From the NCBI GenBank assembly GCA_009746045.1, contig RPFO01000076.1, positions 2,376,086-2,407,085 of the forward strand: a stretch of 31,000 bases of DNA, in the 5' to 3' direction. The notes below the pieces were generated by a model. It was not told the origin of the DNA, made no database searches, and was given only the letters and a program-made list of their open reading frames with translations. Within the stretch, counting starts at the first letter, position 1. Each line of letters opens with the position of its first letter. Shown piece by piece: positions 18,899 through 26,618 of the stretch. Position numbers and translations under genes: made by a program. Source of the DNA: Mesostigma viride (lineage: Eukaryota > Streptophyta > Mesostigmatophyceae > Mesostigmatales > Mesostigmataceae).

Positions 18899-19441
18899 AC
18901 TAGTGTCACCCGCTGGCTTCGCCCAGCCCAAAACAGGGTCCCTTTTTTTGGCAGTACCTCGCCCCGCTGCCCGCTGCCCGCAGCCCGCAGCCCGCTGCCC
19001 GCTGCCCGCTGCCCGCAGCCCGCTGCCCGCTACCCGCTGCCCGCTGCCCGCTGCCCGCTGCCCGCTGCCCGCTGCCCGCTGCCCGCTGCCCGCTGCCCGC
19101 TGCCCGCTGCCCGCTGCCCGCTGCCCGCTGCCCGCTGCCCGCTGCCCGCTGCCCGCTGCCCGCTGCCCGCTGCCCGCTGCCCGCTGCCCGCTGCTCGCGG
19201 ATTGGTGCGCAGTCCGCTGCCCGCTGCCCGCTGGAATAGTACGGGGCTCGCTTCGCTCGCGGATTGGTGCGCAGTACGGTGCTCGCTCGCTTCGCTCGCT
19301 CGCCGTACGGTGCTCGCTCGCTTCGCTCGCTCGCCGCGCGCAGCGCACAGCTCGCTTCGCTCGCTCGCTGGGATTGGTGGTTAGTGATTCCGGTTGTTTT
19401 GGATTGGCGGGGAAGTCGCGATGCCTTGGATAGTGCGGGAT
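18899..19441. repeat. Duplicated cassette, unit 1 (with 33-copy heptamer array)
   Basis: Starts ACTAGTGTCACCCGCTGG and ends GGATAGTGCGGGATGA. Contains a left module, a (CCCGCTG)33 array at 18963-19193 with a few variant units near its left edge (CCCGCAG, CCCGCTA), then GGAATAGTACGG, CGCTCGCTTCG repeats and GGATTGGTGG. Unit 2 at 19472-19846 repeats the whole series. Open frames through the array on both strands (RCPLPAA and AAGSGQR periodicities) are products of the repeat, not genes. Confidence 0.9.
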
Positions 19442-19471
19442 GACTACTACATTGCGAAATTAATAACTAGG

Positions 19472-19846
19472 ACTAGTGGCACCCGCTGGCTTCGCCCAGC
19501 CCAAAACAGGGTCCCTTTTTTTGGCAGTACTTCGCCCCGCTGCCCGCTGCCCGCTGCCCGCTGCCCGCTGCCCGCTGCCCGCTGCCCGCTGCCCGCTGCC
19601 CGCTGCCCGCTGCCCGCTGCCCGCTGCCCGCTGCCCGCTGCCCGCTGCCCGCTGCCCGCTGCCCGCTGCCCGCTGCCCGCTGGAATAGTACGGTGCTCTC
19701 TTCGCTCGCGGATTGGTGCGCAGGCCGCTGGCGCGGCCGCTCGCTCGCTTCGCTCGCTCGCTGGGCGCTTCGCGCGGATTGGTGGTAAGTGATTCCGGTT
19801 CTTTTGGATTGGCGGGGTACTCCGCGATGCCTTGGATAGTGCGGGA
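19472..19846. repeat. Duplicated cassette, unit 2 (with 21-copy heptamer array)
   Basis: Second copy of the cassette. Its array, (CCCGCTG)21 at 19536-19682, is uniform, in contrast to the variant left edge of unit 1. The flanking modules match unit 1 at high identity. On the minus strand the array reads (CAGCGGG)n, with GGG runs four bases apart, which fits the G-quadruplex pattern. Confidence 0.9.
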
Positions 19847-19865
19847 TACTCCACATTGGTAAATG

Positions 19866-19952
19866 AATAAATAGGATTTACCCTAGGATTAACTACTGGC
19901 TATATTTGGAATAAACGTACACCTATTTACCTGGAATAAATAGGATTTACCC
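19866..19952. repeat. Short direct repeat upstream of QPT
   Basis: AATAAATAGGATTTACCC occurs at 19866-19883 and at 19935-19952. The spacing is 69 bp. It could be a remnant target-site duplication or simple local duplication. Confidence 0.6.
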
Positions 19953-20132
19953 GAAAAAGACCAGGACTGCAAAAAGGTGACTGACAGACTGGAAGGTCGA
20001 AGACCCCTCGCCTTGGCGCCCAGAAACGGGACAGCTCTGTAGACTGTACTGGAGTAGCCCGGGTGAGCAACGTGCACGCTGAAAATTGGGAAACAGTGCA
20101 AAGTATCATCGATCCGCAGCAGCCGGGGAGTT

Positions 20133-20150
20133 TTGCCGGCTTGCCGGCAA
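20133..20150. promoter_or_regulatory. Inverted repeat TTGCCGGC-tt-GCCGGCAA upstream of QPT
   Basis: Eight-base perfect arms separated by two bases, 133 bp before the first QPT start codon. The position fits a promoter-proximal regulator site or a hairpin in the 5' UTR. No family is recognised. Confidence 0.3.
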
Positions 20151-20282
20151 CATCCTAATGTTGGACTGCTATGGCTAAGTGCAGGTCTATTCCATAGCTG
20201 TCTTAAAGATTACTTGGAAAGTGCGCCTGCCTTGTTTGGTGTTGTTTGGGGAAAGAATTGCCCTGCTCGCTAGGCAAATTGA

Positions 20283-21512
20283 ATGTCGAGTACAGCTAGC
20301 TTGCTGGCATGTTGCCCCACAGACGTTAGCTCGCGAGTCAGCTTGGAAAGGTGCTCGTTTTTGGCAGGAAGTCCAGCAGTAGGAGCCGCTGGGTCAGGTT
20401 CTGCAAGACATTTCCCAGTTCGCATCAGGAGTTCTCGTTGGTCTCTCGCACCGCATCGAAAACTGAAAACTGTCACCATGGCTAGCGATGGTACGACGGA
20501 CTGGAAGCCAAATTACAAGGTGCCGCCACCTGCACACCCTACGTACGACATTCGCAACATCATTGGACTCGCCTTGGCCGAGGACCTGGGGGCGGATGGC
20601 GTCAAGGACGGTATGTCGGCAGGTGACGTGACCTGCGTGGCCACCATCCCGGAACAAATCCGAGCGGAAGCCACCTTCCTCGCGAAGGAGGACGGCATCT
20701 TGGCAGGCGTCGCGGTGGTGGACATGGTGTTCCGCACCGTGGATCCCGCGCTGACGGTGGAGTGGACTCTGGGCGACGGCGACGCACTGCGCAGGGGGGT
20801 CAAGTTTGGTACCGTCCGCGGGTCGGCGCGCAGCATCCTCGTGGCCGAGCGCGTTGCGCTCAACTTCATGCAGCGCATGAGCGGGATTGCGACCGCCACG
20901 CACGCGATGGCCGAGCGGGCTAAGCCGGCGCGCATCCTGGAGACGCGCAAGACCATGCCAGGCATGCGGCTGCTGGACAAGTGGGCGGTCCTCATTGGCG
21001 GCGGCCAGAACCACCGCATGGGCCTGTTCGACATGGTGATGGTCAAGGACAACCACATCGCGGTCTCAGGCGGCATCACGGCGGCGGCCGAGAACGCACG
21101 GCGCCACCTGGCGGCCAACAACCTGCGTGGCATGGATGTGGAGGTGGAGACGCGCACGCTGGAGGAGGTGGCGGAGGCGGTGCGTGTGGTGGACCAGCAG
21201 AAGGCTGCGGGCGTGGAGGTGGGCAAGATCACGCGCATCATGCTGGACAACATGGTGGTCAAGAACAAGGCGTGTGCAGGGGGCGTGGATACGTCGCTGC
21301 TGGAGACGGCCGTAAAGATGATAGCTGGCCGCGTCGAGACAGAGGCCTCTGGCAACGTCACGCTGGAGACGGTGCACGCGATCGGCCGGACGGGCGTCAC
21401 GTACATCTCCTCGGGCGCGCTAACGCACTCGGTCATGGCGCTCGACATCTCGCTGAACGTTGACGTGCAGCTGGCCGACGCGGTCAACCAGCGGCAGATG
21501 CAGGGGATGTGA
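20283..21512 (+). CDS. QPT: Quinolinate phosphoribosyltransferase (nicotinate-nucleotide pyrophosphorylase, carboxylating), EC 2.4.2.19
   Basis: Converts quinolinate and PRPP to nicotinate mononucleotide, CO2 and pyrophosphate in de novo NAD synthesis. The 409-residue frame has no intron. Residues 1-65 are rich in Ser, Ala and Arg without acidic residues early on, like a plastid transit peptide (plant QPT is plastidial). The conserved enzyme begins around residue 80 ([16 protein letters not shown]). Active-site blocks: [18 protein letters not shown] (Arg222, Lys223), [15 protein letters not shown] (His244, Arg245) and VKDNHI (Lys255). The 21- and 11-residue spacings match K140-H161-K172 of the well-studied bacterial enzyme. 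[10 protein letters not shown] and IMLDNM follow, then [11 protein letters not shown], the phosphate-binding end. A second in-frame ATG at 20478 with CACCATGG context would give a 344-residue form without the leader. It is the only clear host gene here. Confidence 0.95.
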   Translation: MSSTASLLACCPTDVSSRVSLERCSFLAGSPAVGAAGSGSARHFPVRIRSSRWSLAPHRKLKTVTMASDGTTDWKPNYKVPPPAHPTYDIRNIIGLALAEDLGADGVKDGMSAGDVTCVATIPEQIRAEATFLAKEDGILAGVAVVDMVFRTVDPALTVEWTLGDGDALRRGVKFGTVRGSARSILVAERVALNFMQRMSGIATATHAMAERAKPARILETRKTMPGMRLLDKWAVLIGGGQNHRMGLFDMVMVKDNHIAVSGGITAAAENARRHLAANNLRGMDVEVETRTLEEVAEAVRVVDQQKAAGVEVGKITRIMLDNMVVKNKACAGGVDTSLLETAVKMIAGRVETEASGNVTLETVHAIGRTGVTYISSGALTHSVMALDISLNVDVQLADAVNQRQMQGM

Positions 21513-21601
21513 CCCGCGGGCGTCATCATGCTTTCGTGGTCACAGGCGGTCCCGTAATGCGGCAGGAGCTTGGCAGATGCAGGGGCTGCGACTTGCGGGC
21601 T
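21492..21601 (+). repeat. Partial duplication of the QPT 3' end
   Basis: GGCAGATGCAGGGG, coding for the last residues before the stop, is repeated 80 bp later at 21572-21585, and similarity continues (GACCCGCGGGC versus GACTTGCGGGC). The second copy is untranslated. Confidence 0.7.
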
Positions 21602-21689
21602 GCCACGTCACGTGGGACGAGCAATGCCTACTTGCCCCATACGCTGCTAGCTGCAACTTCGCAGTAGCATCAAGCAAAAAGTATTGCAA

Positions 21690-21695
21690 AATAAA
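21690..21695 (+). terminator. Possible poly(A) signal of QPT
   Basis: AATAAA, 178 bases after the QPT stop, in an A-rich context (GCAAAATAAAGTAAAG). A neighbouring minus-strand LINE ends about 20 bases further on, so it bounds the 3' UTR. Confidence 0.45.
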
Positions 21696-21714
21696 GTAAA
21701 GTTAACCTCTTGTG

Positions 21715-22290
21715 GCCATAAATCACGTAGACTGCGTCACGTGAGCATAAATCCTCAATGATGTGGAGATGCAGATGGAGGGGAAGGACTAGTTAGTTTC
21801 TGGAGCCGGGTTGCGGGCGCCGCGGCCCGAGCCCCTATGTCTACCGAATTGGGTCGCACGCTTTTCGCCCACCGATTCGGGGTTGTTATCTTTCATACAC
21901 CACCTGCCATCTGTCTTCGCGAGTCGTCTGCCCCGAGATTACAGATAAGCCCGGAGGCTGCCCGGGCATGAGGCCCTTTTTTCTAGGATAGCACATGCCC
22001 GTGCCTACCCTATAACAAAAAGTCCAGGGAATCATGGCCGGCCTGCCGCGCGTGGCCTGGGGCATGCTATGTGGTGTTAGTCTATCTGATTGGCCTGGTC
22101 TGTGCGGGCCAGGTTCCCCGTCAGGCCCAGGCGCATGTGCCTAATAATGTGCGAAACTAGAGGTAAATCGGCATACAAATCCTGATTGCTAGTACGTAAA
22201 CTGTATGGAATGCTAAGTGCCCTACGCGGCATCTTGGTGACAGCGCCGTCGAGCCGGGCCTCCGTTTCTTGAGTCAGCGACCATCTCCGC
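21715..22290 (-). mobile_element. 5'-truncated RTE-like LINE, 3' part
   Basis: Minus-strand LINE remnant: the C-terminal tail of ORF2 (22077-22290) and a 3' UTR to about 21715. The 3' UTR contains GAGGATTTATGCTCACGTGA, which recurs with one change in the 157-bp insert at 23322-23478, showing that both come from one LINE family. The right end meets the Penelope-like copy 2 at about 22290-22297. The exact 3' end and target duplication are not clear. Confidence 0.65.
22077..22290 (-). pseudogene. LINE ORF2 C-terminal fragment
   Basis: The residues WSLTQETEARLDGAVTKM, NQDLYADLPLVSHIIRHMRL and NLARTDQANQID correspond to the conserved tail after RT in RTE-like LINEs. They align by eye with the full-length LINE in this window (LAARLDGTVYRM, ESLYHGMPRVSDDIRHWRR, HLVARTSQVDT). 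Nothing upstream of the tail survives. Confidence 0.7.
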
Positions 22291-22309
22291 CCCTTATGAG
22301 CTTGCATTC

Positions 22310-22886
22310 ATGGAGAATCTCATTGCCTCAAATGATGATGTTCTCATCAGGCGTTTTATCCACACATGTCGATACATTGATGATGTCATTGCTTTCGACA
22401 ACCCTGATTTCGCAACCCATTTGTATATCACCGCTGGTCTGCCTGGCATCTACCCGCAAGCGTCCCTCACATTAAAGCTCACGTCGGAGGATACTAACTG
22501 CAATTACCTCGATCTTAACATTACCCATAACAAGAAGGGCTGGCGTACGGCTGTCTATGATAAGCGCAAGGATCCTAAATATCAGCAAATTCCTTTTTTT
22601 CGCTACCCCGATATTCAGTCTCCTGTCCCACACAGCAAAATATGGTGTTGTTCTTAGTCAGTTGCATCATTTTTCCCGTCTTTGTTCTTATCGTGTTGAT
22701 TTCATCACGACTCTTGTTGAACTCTTGCAGCGTTTGTTGGTCAAAGACTATGACCGAGACATTATGCTCCGTCAAGTCCAGTGTTTTTTGCAACCTCACC
22801 CACATCTGTTCGGTGCTGCCCCTTGGCACAAGCTCTACAAACAGGTCGTGGACCGGCTGGATCGCGTAGTATCTCTGCACATCTGA
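22310..22886 (+). pseudogene. Penelope-like reverse transcriptase fragment, copy 2
   Basis: Carries RRFIHTCRYIDDVIAFDNP, with the catalytic YIDD intact, then YPQASLTLKL, NYLDLNI and the block VYDKRKDPKYQQIPFFRYPD typical of Penelope-like RT C-termini. Near 22617 two bases present in copy 1 (CA in ATTCACAG) are missing, which shifts the frame. Coding resumes in another frame as LLSHTAKYGVVLSQLHHF and runs to a stop at 22886. RT motifs before the catalytic block are absent because of the 5' truncation. Its lesions differ from those of copy 1, so the source element was intact at these points. Confidence 0.72.
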
Positions 22887-23309
22887 ACCCTGTGGTGCCA
22901 GATCTCCTTTGCGGCCGTTCCGAGCTTGGCACTGGATTCGTTGTCCACATCGTCGCGTCGCTGCAGCAACACGATGTTTTCTGGCATACGCGGGCTTTTG
23001 GTTCCCGCCGCACATTTGAAAGTGCTGTCCTCCGGATTTTTGCCTTTGCACCGTGTGCAGTTCTTGGACGTTTGGAATCATGACATGGCTAACGTAATGA
23101 CTGACTAACTAGACCTTTTCAGTGGTTTTCCATTTGCGGGTATTTCCTCGTAAATGGTGGGAGAGCGATCGCAGCAATGGTGCTCACCACTAGACACTCC
23201 CGGCCAGTTAGGCTCGAAACACACGCCCTGATCAAGCAAGCTGTTTCTGGCCCCACCGTCTAGGTCATCTAGTCGCTCTACATGTAAGCCAGCCATAATT
23301 TCAATGCAC

Positions 23310-23490
23310 AAGGCACAAGATGCCACACCCCTGTAACTAGGACCTAGATGATAGCATATACCATCCATTCCATCCCATGTTCCCCTCCCACTGAGGACTT
23401 ATGCTCACGTGACGCAGTCACGTGTCTGTTAATTAATTAATTAATTAATTAATTAATTAATTAATTAATTAATTAATTAAGGCACAAGAT
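23310..23490 (+). mobile_element. 157-bp LINE 3' end inserted with 12-bp target-site duplication
   Basis: AAGGCACAAGAT occurs at 23310-23321 and 23479-23490, flanking an insert absent from Penelope-like copy 1. The insert ends in (TTAA)13, a tandem tail as in RTE-type LINEs. Immediately before the tail is a perfect hairpin, CACGTGAC-GCA-GTCACGTG (23406-23424). The sequence before it matches the 3' UTR of the LINE at 21715-22290. Confidence 0.8.
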
Positions 23491-23560
23491 AGCCGCAGGC
23501 TCGAGCTACCACGGTCCGGATTCTCCCGATTTCTGGCCTGCGCTGGTTGTCTCCTTGATC

Positions 23561-25203
23561 TCCGCCCCGTAGGTCAGAACCGTCAGAATGACTTTGAACA
23601 GGTCGCACTTGACAATCTAGCTGGGCATGGTGGGTTGCTCCAGCAGCGGCGATGCTCGAGGATTTCCCACCACGCCATGCCGATCCGGGTATGCATGCCG
23701 TCGGTGCAGTCGGGGAGTGGCAGCTGCCATGCAGCTGGAAGCGGTCGGGGTAGTGGACCTTGGTGTCGTCCAGGAGGCGGAGCTTGATGCCATGACCCTT
23801 GCAGCTTTTTCGCTAAATTAGGAATAGGGCAGTTAAGTTGCCATCATGATAACAATCAAGTAATGATAAAATGAAACAATCGGATTTCTTCGAAAATAGT
23901 ATAGGATTAATTAACCCGAGTTTTTTTTAAAGAACGCGATATACTGTGTTGTGAGCTATTTATAGAACACGTCATAACATCTAGGGAATTTTTTTTTTCA
24001 TAGTCATGTGGTTACTTTCCTGAAAGCCCATAAATCAAAGGATTTTTTGTGCTACTCAGACCTACAAAATGCTAATTTATAGAGATACACTGGTTTGATC
24101 AGAATACACTGGTTTGAGTACAGGGGGGTCTGACCATGGCCGCGATTTGTTGACCCTAGGTCACAAGTCATAAGCTTATTCACAAATGGTTCATGAAAAA
24201 AATCTGGCTTCTTGCACGAGCTATGGGCAACATATGCAGGCTCTGTGGAACAAAACTCAGGCCCATTGGGCGACTGGAGCTATTTTCATAAGCATCACAA
24301 ACACAACGCAGTGGGAAAAATGAGATCCCTTCACAACATGACGCAACGACACGAGCCCCATAAACGGGGCCATAATGAGCTAGGAAGGTCAAAACGTTGA
24401 AAATAGGTGCTGTATAAGTTATACAGCATCAAACATGCATCAAACATCATGACTGGATGACCTAATTTGACCGAATCAGGCAGCCATAGCCAAAGCGCCA
24501 TCCACTCTCACAACATGTTGAGCACATGCCTCGTGGGAAGGAGGTGCTGGGTTTTCATTCCATAAAGCGTGCAATACTGAAAGAAAGAGGCACGTGTAAT
24601 GCAAGGCTTGGATAGGTTGAGTGATCCATGAGCTTGCATGCAGGCAAAGATGACGCTGGAATGCATGCTAGCAAATGGTGGCAAGATGCTAACAACACAT
24701 CATTATACACCATGATTATGGGCACCTACTAGCTGATCTTCTTGCACAATCAGCGCAGTATAAACCATCCATATCCAATCCTCACGATATATGCACGGCT
24801 TGACGACGTATACATCACCTAAATACTGCACAACTGCGACCTATTATGGGTGACAGGCAAGCAACGTCGAGTAGGATGGGGGTCTTATTAGAGAGGCTGG
24901 GCAGAGGTCGGTAGAAACAAGTGGAAAACTGGCAGAAACTAGGTAGAAACACGATGTATATACTTACGCCTGCAAGCACTATTGAGCCGGTGGCAGAGGC
25001 CATTTCCAGGAAAATACAGCATACCGTAGCAATAGCCACGGTCACACCTTATGCTATTTGCAGGCACCATCATGCCCGGTGCTACCCAAAAAAAGTCTGC
25101 ACAAATCTCGGTTTAGCCGAGAGTCCGGGCGTTCGGAATGAATAAACATGTGTTAAGGTGAGGGTCCTATGCCAGACCCCCCAAAACCATAATATGGAAT
25201 AAC
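23561..25203. other. No gene recognised
   Basis: Contains a short tandem pair ATACACTGGTTTGA near 24086 and 24105, several long A and T runs (about 23925, 23985), and short open frames without domains (23627-23821, 24815-25045 minus, 24921-25145). The right edge is the target duplication of the full-length LINE. Confidence 0.5.
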
Positions 25204-25371
25204 ATGCAAAGCTAGAAGAATAACATGCAGCCATCGCCCAGGATTTCGAAAGTTATCGCCAGCGGCCTGCCCAGCAGATATCGCTATTTTTCTGCACGTT
25301 ATGGCGGCACCACGCACGTGAGCCGTGCGCCTGCGCCCCCTGCCATCGTCTAGGTGCTATTAAACGTAGCC

Positions 25372-26544
25372 ATGGAGGCCCCCGCATCGTCTTCAGTTCT
25401 TGCTGCCGAGTCTATCGATGACAAACCTGCTGCAAACAAAATCGCCACCGACATTGCCGCCGCCAAGAAAGCCGCTAACAAGCGCACCAAGACTTCGGCA
25501 GCGACTTCGGAAGCAACTCCGATAGCGGTTGAAACCTCCTTGCCGGACTCCATTTCTTCCTCATTCTACATGCCAGACAAACGTTTGAGCCTGGACGACA
25601 TCGCTGCCTTCCTCGGCTTCAGCGACGCCGAAGTGCTACGCGTGCTGAAGCTCCGCTACGAACACAACGCCCCGATTCGCCACCCTTGCACCGGCCAGGT
25701 TATGGACGCTCCTTCGGATGCATTTCGGGATTTGGAGCCCAAAGATTGCCGTCTTGCTTGTCTTATTTCGTGCTGCTCTGAACTTGTCGAGCTGCCGGCG
25801 ACGCCCATCGCCAGGCCAGCCCCCGCGACCGATACTACCGTGCCGCTGCAGGACCTCGCACAGTCTTTTACGACCGTGCAGGGCGACATTAAGGTCCTGA
25901 AGGAGACGATGCTGGAGCTGAAGAAAGCCATGGCAGCCCCTGCCAAAACTACCACGTTTGCCGATGTCACCGGCAAGCAATTGACCACCATTGTTCAACA
26001 GGCGGCCAAGTCTGCCGCTACCGCTGCGGTCACCCAGAATGCAGTGCAGCAACGCCAACGCAATATGGTAATCAAGAACTTCCAGAAAGGCGAGGCACAT
26101 GAGACAGCACACTCACTTGCCGAAGAGCTGCGCGGCCCAGCGTTTCTGGGGAAGCTGCAGCTCCAGAACTGTGTTGCCATTGAACGTGCCATTCGGATGC
26201 CAGGCCCTCAGGGCCTGGTCGTCGTCACCATGGCCTCCATGCATGACAAATGCCTCGTGCTGGGAGCACGTTGCCTGCTCCAGCGCGGTGACTTCAGCCT
26301 CGACGAGGACTACACGCCGGCTCAACTGAAGGCGAGGAGCGCGGTGTGGCACAACACCATCGTCCAGGAAACCAAGGAGCTCGAGACCCCGGGTAAGCGC
26401 ATTAAGCTGCGTCTGCTTCAGGATGGCTCCTTCGCCGCATTCTTTGGTGGGAAGAGGATTACAGGTGTTTCGGTTAACACCCCCGGAGCGGAGTCTCGTC
26501 AGGTGTCTAGCCAGAAGGGTGCTGCCTCTGTTGGTAGACAGTAG
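25372..26544 (+). CDS. LINE ORF1 protein (RNA-binding, coiled-coil/RRM-like)
   Basis: Intact frame of 390 codons from the ATG at 25372 (AGCCATGG context) to TAG at 26542-26544; the frame is open 18 bases further upstream only through a non-ATG start. The N-terminus is Ala/Ser/Thr/Lys-rich and low in complexity. A probable coiled coil covers LAQSFTTVQGDIKVLKETML. It is followed by an RRM-like segment beginning RNMVIKNFQKGEAHETAHSL and by DFSLDEDYTPAQLKARS, which resembles the C-terminal segment of L1 ORF1 proteins. Such proteins coat element RNA and assist target-primed reverse transcription. No CCHC knuckle is present. Confidence 0.7.
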   Translation: MEAPASSSVLAAESIDDKPAANKIATDIAAAKKAANKRTKTSAATSEATPIAVETSLPDSISSSFYMPDKRLSLDDIAAFLGFSDAEVLRVLKLRYEHNAPIRHPCTGQVMDAPSDAFRDLEPKDCRLACLISCCSELVELPATPIARPAPATDTTVPLQDLAQSFTTVQGDIKVLKETMLELKKAMAAPAKTTTFADVTGKQLTTIVQQAAKSAATAAVTQNAVQQRQRNMVIKNFQKGEAHETAHSLAEELRGPAFLGKLQLQNCVAIERAIRMPGPQGLVVVTMASMHDKCLVLGARCLLQRGDFSLDEDYTPAQLKARSAVWHNTIVQETKELETPGKRIKLRLLQDGSFAAFFGGKRITGVSVNTPGAESRQVSSQKGAASVGRQ

Positions 26545-26618
26545 GTAGACAACCTTCCTCGTCGGCTCGCGGCTAACAGGCTTCGGGGACAGCCTCTAAA
26601 CAGTCCCGTTCCACTACC

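Larger units (their letters stand above)
22297..23560 (+). mobile_element. Penelope-like retroelement, copy 2 (5'-truncated)
   Basis: Plus-strand copy of the element at 125-2200, starting within RT at GAGCTTGCATTCATGGAG and ending near CTCCTTGAT at 23560. It lacks the 672-bp insert of copy 1 and has its own LINE insert at 23322-23478. Most aligned stretches differ by only a few per cent from copy 1. Confidence 0.75.

Noticed and set aside
18963-19193. Telomere-like heptamer array
   Set aside because: The unit CCCGCTG is not the plant or algal TTTAGGG (or TTTTAGGG) telomere repeat and lies inside a duplicated cassette.
18753-19856. ORFs with RCPLPAA or AAGSGQR periodicity
   Set aside because: Products of the CCCGCTG heptamer array in each frame and strand, not proteins with any domain.
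20513-21529. 338-residue minus-strand ORF opposite QPT
   Set aside because: Antisense shadow of a GC-rich gene whose sense translation is unmistakable.
22575-23081. 168-residue minus-strand ORF and its counterpart at 1160-1674 plus
   Set aside because: Both are antisense to the Penelope-like RT and 3' region; they look conserved only because the two element copies are similar.
22887-23100. GIY-YIG endonuclease of the Penelope-like element
   Set aside because: No GIY or YIG block in any frame after the RT stop.
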